Below are positions 1 to 6,979 of a stretch of DNA of 8,913 bases, in pieces; within the stretch, counting starts at the first letter, position 1; every line of letters begins with the position of its first letter. The notes under the pieces were generated by a model. The model was given only the letters and a program-made list of their open reading frames with translations, was not told the origin of the DNA and searched no databases. The stretch is from an archaeon UBA55 (GTDB lineage: Archaea; Undinarchaeota; Undinarchaeia; Undinarchaeales; Undinarchaeaceae): contig DAFN01000006.1 in NCBI GenBank assembly GCA_002495465.1, positions 8,819-17,731 of the forward strand, written 5' to 3'. The position numbers and the translations under genes were made by a program.

Positions 1-1
1 A

Positions 2-1057
2 CAAGGTGAAAGTGGTCTGAAGAAGCTTTCTCTGGAAGTCGGGCGTCCTTTGAAACCAATGCTCGCGAAGAAAACAGAGGGTATAGAAAAAGCTGTTGAT
101 GACATGGGCGGAATTGCCGCATGGGAAATAAAATACGACGGGATGCGCGTTCAAATACACAAAAAAGGGAGTGAGATCCGTGTTTTCACACGAAGACTGG
201 ATGATGTAAGTAAGCAGTTTTATGATATAGTTGAACTTGCTTCAGAGTCCATTAGTGCAACGGACTGTATACTTGAAGGCGAAGCGGTTGGTGTAGATCC
301 AAATACAAGGAGGCCACTCCCATTTCAGCAGCTGTCCCGCCGGATAAAGCGAAAATATGATATCGAAGAGCTTTCAAGGGAAATTCCTGTCACTGTCAAT
401 CTTTTTGATATCTTATATCTTGATGGAAAATCCCTTCTGGATTCTCCATTTGAGGAGCGCCGAAAGCTTCTTGTAAAATCAGTAAATCCTTCCGGCTCAA
501 AGTTTGCTTTTGCCGAGCAGCTTATTTCTGGTGAACGGAAAAAAATCACAAGATTTTACGACCGTGCTCTTTCTATGGGGCACGAAGGTCTTATGGCGAA
601 GAATCTCAAAGCAAAATATACTCCGGGCTCGAGGGTGAAGCACATGTACAAACTGAAACCGGAGATGGAAAGCCTGGATTTGGTAATAATTGGGGCAATT
701 TGGGGTGAAGGTCGCAGAGCCAGCTGGCTCGGTTCATTCATTCTCGGAGCTCGCGATCCTGATACATCAGAATTTGTCGAAGTCGGCAAAGTGGCTACAG
801 GGCTCACTGATGAGAACCTTCGAAAACTTACAGAAATTCTTAAACCACTTATCACAAATGATAATGTTTCCACGGTCGATGTAAGGCCGAAGATAGTTGT
901 AGAAGTCGGCTATGAGGAGATACAGAAATCTCCTACTTATCGATCTGGCTTCGCTCTTCGTTTTCCACGAGTCAAGCAAATCAGGGACGACAAAGGTCCT
1001 GAGGATGCTGATAGTGTAGAAAGAGTAGCTCGTCTCTATGAATTACAGAGAAAATAG
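2..1057 (+). CDS. lig: ATP-dependent DNA ligase, archaeal type (5'-truncated by window edge)
   Basis: Seals nicks in duplex DNA using ATP through a covalent lysyl-AMP intermediate, in replication and repair. The frame is open to the left edge, so the start and the N-terminal DNA-binding domain (about 200 residues in this family) lie outside. The TTG at 50 is not the true start: the conserved 'GRPLKPMLA' stretch crosses it. Nucleotidyltransferase motifs appear in order, counting residues from 50: motif I KYDG at 28-31 with nucleophile Lys28; FTRR at 46-49; the acidic LEGE at 75-78; motif III LFDILYLDG at 118-126; motif IV EGLMAKN at 179-185; motif V KLKP at 201-204. The OB-fold end carries motif VI, FPRVKQIRDDKGPEDAD (305-321). 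All key residues are present, so the enzyme looks functional. The stop lies 59 bp before the TrmB-like gene, which has its own TATA box. Family assignment is secure; the subtype name rests on motif spacing and the archaeal context. Confidence 0.95.
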   Translation, partial: QGESGLKKLSLEVGRPLKPMLAKKTEGIEKAVDDMGGIAAWEIKYDGMRVQIHKKGSEIRVFTRRLDDVSKQFYDIVELASESISATDCILEGEAVGVDPNTRRPLPFQQLSRRIKRKYDIEELSREIPVTVNLFDILYLDGKSLLDSPFEERRKLLVKSVNPSGSKFAFAEQLISGERKKITRFYDRALSMGHEGLMAKNLKAKYTPGSRVKHMYKLKPEMESLDLVIIGAIWGEGRRASWLGSFILGARDPDTSEFVEVGKVATGLTDENLRKLTEILKPLITNDNVSTVDVRPKIVVEVGYEEIQKSPTYRSGFALRFPRVKQIRDDKGPEDADSVERVARLYELQRK

Positions 1058-1081
1058 TCACTACTCTATAATAATAAAACT

Positions 1082-1089
1082 TTTATATA
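1082..1089 (+). promoter_or_regulatory. TATA box of the TrmB-like gene
   Basis: The octamer TTTATATA is preceded by an A-rich stretch (aataaaac) that could serve as the TFB recognition element. Its centre lies about 31 bp before the ATG at 1117, which puts transcription initiation near 1112 and gives a leader of only a few bases. There is no Shine-Dalgarno sequence before the ATG, which fits a near-leaderless message. The same octamer recurs before the genes at 6980 and 8588. Confidence 0.7.
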
Positions 1090-1116
1090 CCACCTTAGTA
1101 ACTGTACCTGTGGGAA

Positions 1117-1878
1117 ATGAGTAAAAATTCAGATGTCCTTAATTTGCTGAACCGCGTTGGCTTAAACAAGTATGAATCAGAGCTCTATACGGAGCTCCTT
1201 AAAATGGGAAGCTCTACTGCCGGCGAGCTCGCATCAAAGTCTGACGTTCCACGATCCAGAGTTTATGATGTTCTTATAAGTCTGGAGAAGAAGGGATTTG
1301 CTCTTATTCAGGTTGGAAGACCTGTGAAGTATACTGCAACAGATCCTGACAGGCTTCTCGGTAGTATAGTTTCAAATTACGAGGCTGACCACAAGGAAAG
1401 GCTTTCTGAGTTTGAAAGGATAAAGGGAAGTCTTTTGAAAAGTCTCAGCAGCATCCACGGAACTGAAGGTTCTGAGGATGATAACCTGATTGGAATAATC
1501 CGCGGAAGGTCAAATATATACAGTCAGATGAAAAATATGATTTCTGATTCAAAATCTTCGATTGTGAAGATAGCCAGCGGAGAAAGCGCCGGTCATTTTG
1601 AAAAACATTGCTCTGGTCATATTGACGGAGCACTGAAAAGAGGTGTTAGTTCCCGTCTTATAATTAATTCAGGCGGAAAAGCCTCCGATTCAAAAAATCT
1701 AAATTACTCATCTGATTCAAGAGCTTCAAAAAGAAGCCACGGAAGGTTTCTTGTGAAAGATGGGGAAGAACTTCTAGCATTCCTCAAAGGCGGGGAATCT
1801 GCACTGTGGATACGTGATTCATCCTTGGCAGGCTCTTTCGCAGGACTCTTCGAAACGGTCTGGCAGAACAGTAAGTAA
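1117..1878 (+). CDS. TrmB-family transcriptional regulator
   Basis: A 253-residue DNA-binding regulator. Residues 10-77 form a TrmB-type winged helix: 'GLNKYESELYTELLKMG', the recognition helix in 'VPRSRVYDVLISLEKKG' (44-60) and the wing 'VGRPVKYTATDP'. A charged helical linker, probably a dimerising coiled coil, covers about 88-113. Residues 125-250 resemble the phospholipase-D-like effector domain of TrmB proteins, with 'IRGRSNIYSQMKNMI' and 'HGRFLVKDGEELLAFL'. Characterised TrmB members bind sugars through a longer C-terminal domain and control sugar uptake and metabolism. This protein is shorter, near the TrmB-like subgroup with no known ligand. It sits directly before a control region with three GTTACAC-type sites and a giant surface-protein gene, so local control of that gene is plausible but inferred. 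Start chosen: the ATG at 1117, which fits the TATA box and the family's N-terminus. Confidence 0.9.
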   Translation: MSKNSDVLNLLNRVGLNKYESELYTELLKMGSSTAGELASKSDVPRSRVYDVLISLEKKGFALIQVGRPVKYTATDPDRLLGSIVSNYEADHKERLSEFERIKGSLLKSLSSIHGTEGSEDDNLIGIIRGRSNIYSQMKNMISDSKSSIVKIASGESAGHFEKHCSGHIDGALKRGVSSRLIINSGGKASDSKNLNYSSDSRASKRSHGRFLVKDGEELLAFLKGGESALWIRDSSLAGSFAGLFETVWQNSK

Positions 1879-1895
1879 TCACTTATTAAACAAGG

Positions 1896-1903
1896 TTTAT
1901 AAA
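1896..1903 (+). promoter_or_regulatory. TATA box of the giant surface-protein gene
   Basis: TTTATAAA is the only good TATA-like element between the regulator stop at 1878 and the surface-protein start at 1975. Initiation 22-27 bp downstream would fall near 1922-1928, giving a leader of roughly 50 bases, much longer than for the other genes here. The first GTTACAC site begins 4 bp after the box, and the second overlaps the expected initiation point. Confidence 0.6.
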
Positions 1904-1904
1904 C

Positions 1905-1957
1905 GGCGTTACACTACATTTTCAGGGTGTAACCAGCACTATGTGGCGTTACACTAC
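1905..1957 (+). promoter_or_regulatory. Candidate operator: three phased GTTACAC/GTGTAAC sites
   Basis: The 13-mer GGCGTTACACTAC occurs at 1905-1917 and again at 1945-1957. Between them, at 1927-1933, is the exact inverse complement of its core, GTGTAAC. Cores begin at 1908, 1927 and 1948, so they are 19 and 21 bp apart, about two helical turns, and would lie on one face of the DNA. The cluster follows the TATA box and covers the expected transcription start, a position typical of archaeal repression. The regulator encoded just upstream is the natural candidate ligand. The repeats are seen directly; the operator role is inferred. Confidence 0.55.
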
Positions 1958-1963
1958 TAAAAC

Positions 1964-1967
1964 GGTG
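1964..1967 (+). promoter_or_regulatory. Weak Shine-Dalgarno (GGTG) before the TTG start
   Basis: GGTG ends 7 bases before the TTG at 1975 and matches part of the archaeal anti-Shine-Dalgarno complement (GGAGGTGATC). It is short, but it supports TTG as the start: no ATG or GTG exists in this frame between the in-frame stop at 1930 and the conserved N-terminal motif. Confidence 0.4.
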
Positions 1968-1974
1968 CTTTGCA

Positions 1975-4900
1975 TTGGTCTATAAACGTTATATCAAAAA
2001 AGGCGGAAAGAAGGTAGGTCCTTATTATTATGACAGCGTTCGAGATGCCGACGGAAAAGTTCGTACAATATATATAGGCCGTGATCCGACGGAATATCTC
2101 AGGGAAAAAGCTATTTCAAAAAATAATACTAAAATTCCTTCTTCAAATTCTCCTCGCGTAAAGAAAATTCCTTCACGTCCTCTTGGTAGATATCGCAAGC
2201 CAAAATTTGACCCGAAATCTATAGGCCTTTCTCTGGTTCTTCTTGCTCTTATTGCTGTGGCTCTGTCTTCTCCTTTGTCTGATTCTCCTACAGGTCTTGT
2301 TGCAGCCGGTCAAAAAGTTTCCACGAGCTGGGAAAATGTCGAGTTTCTGCAAATAGCAGCTGGTCAGAGGGAACTTGCCTATCACATAATTTTCGGAAGT
2401 AATAAGCCAGAGGTTTGTGAAAACGGAATATTCATTCTCTCCGGTAATGGAGAGGAAGTTGATTTTACTCTTACTGACAAGCTTATTTCAGGAGGAGAAT
2501 GTCAAGAAGTACTTGTTCATTTCACTGCCGGTCCTGAGGCAGATATTGCTGCTGTTTTAGGCCTCTTTGAAATAGATGAAATAAATCTTGCATCTGAATA
2601 TTCAATATTCTATGGTCTTGTAATATCTGACGGAGCCGGAAGTTCTCCTGCGACTGCTGCTGAGGTGGCAGACGAACAGGAAATGCAAGACATTCAGCTG
2701 GAATCTTCTCAGATAGTCGCCGGAGAAGATATTGTATGGACAAAGAAGGTGAAAGTTCAGAATACAGAAAAGCGTTCTAGAACTCTGGACCTCAGCATTG
2801 ACATACCTGATGACGCAAAGAGTGTCACTTTCACAAGTTATGCAGCTCCAAAAGCCTTCTCAGTTTCTGATACTGTAGACGGGCAAGCTGTTGATTACGA
2901 GTATCAGCTAGAAAGCCTTGAGTCAGAAATTTTTGAACTAGAGTATGTTACAGATGGTCCAATCGTCAAGGAATCAAATCTGTCAGAGGCTGACGGCAGG
3001 CTCACAAAAACAGTTAATATTTCATCGGACTACCATTACGAAAATGTTCTCACCTATGCAACAGTTCCTGACCTCGAGCCAGAGCAGGTCCATCTCTTCT
3101 GGATTATTGACGGTGTTAAAACTGATGTCACTGAAAGAGCAGATTTCAATCTAAGTTTCTACGACGAGAACAATGACAGTCTTATTGATAAAATGTCCTG
3201 GGTCGTTCCCCACCTCTCTACTCAGGAATTTATTATTGTCTTTGATATCACTGTAATAAATCCATGGCATACTGGGGCCACCGGTGAGGACTGGATTGTT
3301 TACTTCAACACAACGGGTGAGGGGACGCTGAACATAAGCAAAGACAGTTTAGCAGATTCAGTACTTTCCTTCAACTGGATAAAATGCGGTATTGCTACCT
3401 TGACTCCGCTTATTGATGGTCCCAGTGTTATTGTTTACAACTATTCCTGCGATTACACCGGAAGTATCAGTCATACGATATCTGAGATGCCCGCCGAAAT
3501 ATTTAGCCAGAGATTTGACTTTGGCAATGACTTGTATAATGATGTTGATTTTGCTTATGACCCTTGTACTGACGAGCCTAACCATCCAGTTAATTGCGAC
3601 ACTTCAGCATACGGTGGTGGTCCAGGGGTTACTTGCGATATGCTTAACCCTGGACTTCCTGCTGTATTCCAGGATGGAACGAACTGCTTCTCAACTGGAG
3701 CTCCTGGTTCTGGTCTAGAGTGCACTAACATGGGGCCTCCCTTATCCGTATTATGCGCTGTTTACACAGGTGGTGGTGCTAAAGATCCAGTAGCAACCAT
3801 AACGGCCTCTGATGAAACTGCAACAGAAGCAGGTTTAACAACTGGCGCCTTTACAATAAGTCTTGACTCAGCCGCCTCCAGTAATCTGGCAATAAGTTTT
3901 ACTGTCTCCGGAAATGCCACATCAGGAACTGACTATACAAGCATTGGTACCTCTGCAACAGTTCCCAACGGAGGGAGCTCCATTGTTGTGACTGTCACCC
4001 CCCTTTACGATTCAATCATCGACGAAGCCGAAATAGTCACTGTAACTCTCGCTTCTGGCACAGGTTACACAGTTGGAGGGGTGGCTGCAAGAGTTACTAT
4101 AACAAATAACGATCACAAATTTATCATAGGCAAAGAAAGTACAACTTCATCTTACACTGTAAATGGCTCAACAAACATAACCCTCTCAAACAGCAGCAAT
4201 TACAGCACTGACCAAATAATCAACTTCACCCACTCAACACACGGAGTCAGGCTGGCTTTGAAGGTCCGATTCTCTACTTCCTTAATCGATCTAACTTCCC
4301 TTGTTATCGATGCAAGTCATCTAAAGACTGCTATAAACTTTACCAGTGTTTCCGGTCCGGATTCTGCTAACCATACTATATACTTCCCGACAACTGGCGC
4401 AGGCGGTTACATTTGTCCGGATGCAAATGCGACTTCTCAGGTTTCATCAGGCTGTTCAAAAGTTGTCACCTTCTCACATCCTGAGGCTTTAAGCGGAAGG
4501 GCAAAAGGAGGTTTCCAGTTCTATATAGAAGGGTCAAGCTACAAAATAATGAATCTCTCCGGTAGCGGAGGCGGCGGCTGGGAACAGCCCGGTCATACGA
4601 CGCCCCTGCTCAACCTGACGGACAATCCAAACAACACGAGCAGTGCAAATCTCACAGCCTGGAACCAGTCCACAAACCAGAATAACAGCGTTGCCGTTTA
4701 CAACAATTATGACTGGATTGTCAACAATACTTCAATCGCTGTGGTAAATATGGCATTCGATGTCAATAACTCTACAGGTGTTAACAACTCTGGGAATGGA
4801 AGCTCTGGCGTTGTTAGCGGCCCGACTCATATGTCAAACGCAAGCTGCAAGAGAGGCGGCTGCTACAAGTTCGACGGTGTTAATGATTTCATCAATATTT

Positions 4901-6948
4901 CTGACAGCAATTCATTGGATATCACACAGAAGATATCAATCAGCTTCTGGCTCAATATCACAGCCCTTCCTACGGCCTATTCAACAATAGTCCTTGGCAA
5001 GGCGAACACTTCAACGCACTGGGGTGGACCTTACTGGTTTGAGCTCTACGGAAACAACAACCCATCAGGAAAGACTCTGTCTTTCTGGATTGCCAATGCG
5101 TCTGACCAAGGAAGTACAGTCAATTATGCCAACGCAGCAAATCTGGCTTATCAGCATATAGTTGGAACTTATGATGGGCAGACAATGAGGCTCTTCGTAA
5201 ACGGAACGCAGGTCAATTCCAAGGCAATATCTGCCACACTAAAAACTAATTCTCATCCTTTCTACATCGGAAAGGGCTACGGAGGTACGGGCTACGGGGG
5301 CAATTACAGCGATGTAGTTGTTGACGAACTTACAATTTATGACAGGACTTTGACTGCGCAACAAATTTCGGTAATTTACAATTCAGGAACTCCAAAATAC
5401 AATGTCACTGTTGCTGAAGAGCTAAAGCGCGGAGAGATTTGGAAGGTCAATGTCACTCCTATTGACAAGTACAGGAGCGGTCCAACTAAAACTTCTGCAA
5501 CTGTTACAATAATGAACTCTGTCCCTACTCAGATTTCTCCAATCCTCAATGCGACTGACGACCCTCTCAACAGGACTGATGCAAATCTTACAGCCTACAA
5601 TCAGTCGACGAACGATGTGGATAATGATACGGTAATTAATGTCTTCAACTGGGTTGTCAATGAAAGTTCAATAACTGTGCTGAACATGCCATTTGAAATA
5701 GGAAACGGAACTCTCAATGTTGCTGTCCAGGACTGGTCTGGCTCAGAGCGCGATGGGAGTATAATGGGTGGAGCCCTGACCTGGAATACTGGGGGCCCTT
5801 CTAACAACTTCTACAATTTCGGTGGTACAAATCAATATGTTTCAATACCTTATAGCGCTGACTTTAGCTTTGCAGGAGCTTCTCCCTTTACTCTGAACCT
5901 TTGGCTGAGGACTTCAACTACTTCAAAACAGGGAATTTTCCAGGTACTTGATGAGGCAATGGAGGTAGGGGGCGGTTGTGGTGCTGGTCCCCCTGGTGCA
6001 ATGTACTTCCTTTACCAAAAGGCAGGACCTCCTCCTGTTGTCGAATTCATAATCTGTGATGATGGTGCTACGGACACTATAACAGGTACTCGTGATGTTG
6101 CAGATGGAAACTGGCATATGATTACTGTTACAAAGACAGCCACAGTCTTAAATCTCTATTTCGACTCTGCTCCAGATTCTCTAGGAATTCCTCATACTCA
6201 GATAGCCATCCCTGGCAAGAGAGCGGTTGACCCCAACTCTAACCAGACAATTGGCAGGGTAAAGGACACTCAAACTCTCGCCGGAACTTTCTATTATGAT
6301 GGAGATATAGATGATGTTATTGTTTACAACCGAGCTCTGAGTGTGCAACAAATTGGTCTTATATACAACGCCGGCACAGCAAAATATGACGCTCAGAACC
6401 CCGCTGAGACAAATGAAGGCGATGTCTGGTATGTAAACGTCACTCCTATTGATTTAATATCCAATGGAACTACCAACAGGTCCAACAATGTCAGTACCGG
6501 AGCAGTTGTTACTCTGACACTGTCCAACTGTGATGTCAGTTTCGGAAATATGATTCCGGGTCAGGCTGACAACACTACGGACGGCTCTCCAACGCCTTGT
6601 GTTGTTAACAACACAGGAAATGTTGATGTAAATCTATCAGTTGAGAAGAATGCCAGTCTCTTTAGTACAGGGGATGGTTCAGGCTCAGGCTCTACTGTAA
6701 ACTTCGGAGTCATGATAGCCAACACAAGCGTTTCTACAGCCTGCTGCATTGGAACAGGTTCTGGCGGTCGCTGTGTCGGAGGAAATTTCAGCGTTATCAA
6801 CACTTCAATAAATGAAATTGTCAGGAACCTATCCTACATTGACGGAAGCGATGCCTGCGAACTTGAATATTCTGTCAAAATTCCAAGTGAGGAGCCCCCT
6901 GGGCTGAAAAACGCCACGGTTTTTGTTACTGCAGCAAAATCTGGTTAA
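1975..6948 (+). CDS. Giant membrane-anchored multidomain surface protein (Calx-beta, two LamG)
   Basis: A 1657-residue protein, probably an adhesin or cell-envelope component. Residues 1-82 are basic and contain 'KKVGPYYYDSVRDADGKVR'; residues 83-99 form a membrane anchor. Strong positive charge before the anchor implies N-in, C-out topology. Outside come: beta-rich regions to about 430, including 'DENNDSLID' (397-405) and 'WVVPHLS'; a six-Cys Gly/Pro-rich segment (531-594); a Calx-beta domain (603-713); a domain with 'YICPDANA' and a likely C814-C827 pair; two tandem modules (878-1189 and 1190-1513), each an Ig-like fold split by a LamG lectin-like domain; and a six-Cys C-terminal beta domain (about 1510-1657) homologous to the genes at 7263 and 7941. 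N-X-S/T sequons are abundant, suggesting heavy N-glycosylation. LamG and Calx-beta domains commonly bind glycans and calcium; the actual ligand is unknown. The TTG start is unusual but is the only one upstream of the conserved N-terminus. No sorting signal or C-terminal anchor is visible. Confidence 0.9.
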   Translation: MVYKRYIKKGGKKVGPYYYDSVRDADGKVRTIYIGRDPTEYLREKAISKNNTKIPSSNSPRVKKIPSRPLGRYRKPKFDPKSIGLSLVLLALIAVALSSPLSDSPTGLVAAGQKVSTSWENVEFLQIAAGQRELAYHIIFGSNKPEVCENGIFILSGNGEEVDFTLTDKLISGGECQEVLVHFTAGPEADIAAVLGLFEIDEINLASEYSIFYGLVISDGAGSSPATAAEVADEQEMQDIQLESSQIVAGEDIVWTKKVKVQNTEKRSRTLDLSIDIPDDAKSVTFTSYAAPKAFSVSDTVDGQAVDYEYQLESLESEIFELEYVTDGPIVKESNLSEADGRLTKTVNISSDYHYENVLTYATVPDLEPEQVHLFWIIDGVKTDVTERADFNLSFYDENNDSLIDKMSWVVPHLSTQEFIIVFDITVINPWHTGATGEDWIVYFNTTGEGTLNISKDSLADSVLSFNWIKCGIATLTPLIDGPSVIVYNYSCDYTGSISHTISEMPAEIFSQRFDFGNDLYNDVDFAYDPCTDEPNHPVNCDTSAYGGGPGVTCDMLNPGLPAVFQDGTNCFSTGAPGSGLECTNMGPPLSVLCAVYTGGGAKDPVATITASDETATEAGLTTGAFTISLDSAASSNLAISFTVSGNATSGTDYTSIGTSATVPNGGSSIVVTVTPLYDSIIDEAEIVTVTLASGTGYTVGGVAARVTITNNDHKFIIGKESTTSSYTVNGSTNITLSNSSNYSTDQIINFTHSTHGVRLALKVRFSTSLIDLTSLVIDASHLKTAINFTSVSGPDSANHTIYFPTTGAGGYICPDANATSQVSSGCSKVVTFSHPEALSGRAKGGFQFYIEGSSYKIMNLSGSGGGGWEQPGHTTPLLNLTDNPNNTSSANLTAWNQSTNQNNSVAVYNNYDWIVNNTSIAVVNMAFDVNNSTGVNNSGNGSSGVVSGPTHMSNASCKRGGCYKFDGVNDFINISDSNSLDITQKISISFWLNITALPTAYSTIVLGKANTSTHWGGPYWFELYGNNNPSGKTLSFWIANASDQGSTVNYANAANLAYQHIVGTYDGQTMRLFVNGTQVNSKAISATLKTNSHPFYIGKGYGGTGYGGNYSDVVVDELTIYDRTLTAQQISVIYNSGTPKYNVTVAEELKRGEIWKVNVTPIDKYRSGPTKTSATVTIMNSVPTQISPILNATDDPLNRTDANLTAYNQSTNDVDNDTVINVFNWVVNESSITVLNMPFEIGNGTLNVAVQDWSGSERDGSIMGGALTWNTGGPSNNFYNFGGTNQYVSIPYSADFSFAGASPFTLNLWLRTSTTSKQGIFQVLDEAMEVGGGCGAGPPGAMYFLYQKAGPPPVVEFIICDDGATDTITGTRDVADGNWHMITVTKTATVLNLYFDSAPDSLGIPHTQIAIPGKRAVDPNSNQTIGRVKDTQTLAGTFYYDGDIDDVIVYNRALSVQQIGLIYNAGTAKYDAQNPAETNEGDVWYVNVTPIDLISNGTTNRSNNVSTGAVVTLTLSNCDVSFGNMIPGQADNTTDGSPTPCVVNNTGNVDVNLSVEKNASLFSTGDGSGSGSTVNFGVMIANTSVSTACCIGTGSGGRCVGGNFSVINTSINEIVRNLSYIDGSDACELEYSVKIPSEEPPGLKNATVFVTAAKSG
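3781..4113 (+). other. Calx-beta domain within the giant surface protein
   Basis: Residues 603-713 match the Calx-beta pattern well: 'ATITASDETATEAG' at the start, 'GNATSGTDYTSIG' in the middle (Asp653-Tyr654), then 'SIIDEAEIVTVTLASGTGY' (Asp683, Glu684, Glu686) and the closing 'VTITNND' (707-713). In characterised members the acidic residues bind calcium at the ends of the beta-sandwich. Here the domain probably stiffens the extracellular stalk. It lies between the six-Cys segment and the 'YICPDANA' domain. Confidence 0.85.
4606..5541 (+). repeat. Tandem module 1: Ig-like fold with nested LamG domain
   Basis: Residues 878-1189. It opens with 'LNLTDNPNNTSSANLTAWNQS' style Ig-like strands and 'YDWIVNNTSIAVVNMAFD'. 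A LamG-type concanavalin-like domain follows (about 922-1141: 'YKFDGVNDFINI', 'SISFWLN', 'IVGTYDGQTMRLFVNG', 'VVDELTIYDRTLTAQQI'). The Ig-like strands then resume with 'GEIWKVNVTPIDKYRSGP'. Module 2 has the same order, so the pair arose by an internal duplication of about 310-325 residues. Confidence 0.8.
5542..6513 (+). repeat. Tandem module 2: Ig-like fold with nested LamG domain
   Basis: Residues 1190-1513. The order matches module 1: 'LNATDDPLNRTDANLTAYNQ', 'FNWVVNESSITVLNMPFE', a LamG domain (about 1234-1468: 'YNFGGTNQYVSIPYSADFSF', 'FTLNLWLRTST', 'DGNWHMITVTK', 'IDDVIVYNRALSVQQIGLIY'), then 'GDVWYVNVTPIDLISNG'. Against module 1 the framing Ig-like strands look better conserved than the LamG core, which has diverged and gained a Gly/Cys-rich loop ('GGGCGAGPPG'). 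This suggests different ligands for the two lectin-like domains. Confidence 0.8.
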
Positions 6949-6949
6949 G

Positions 6950-6957
6950 TTTATATA
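6950..6957 (+). promoter_or_regulatory. TATA box of the 77-residue membrane protein gene
   Basis: TTTATATA begins two bases after the stop codon of the giant gene. Its centre is about 26 bp before the ATG at 6980, so transcription should start at or next to the initiation codon and give a leaderless message. It supports ATG 6980 over the upstream in-frame TTG at 6923, which lies before the box. Confidence 0.7.
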
Positions 6958-6979
6958 CTTATTAGGCTTATTCCGAATT

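Noticed and set aside
50..52. TTG at 50 as the start of the ligase
   Set aside because: The frame is open upstream to the window edge and conserved ligase residues precede and span the TTG.
3413..3718. Second + strand open frame of 101 codons inside the giant gene
   Set aside because: It is out of frame within a continuous, domain-rich reading frame and its translation is low-quality. It is a shadow, not an overlapping gene.
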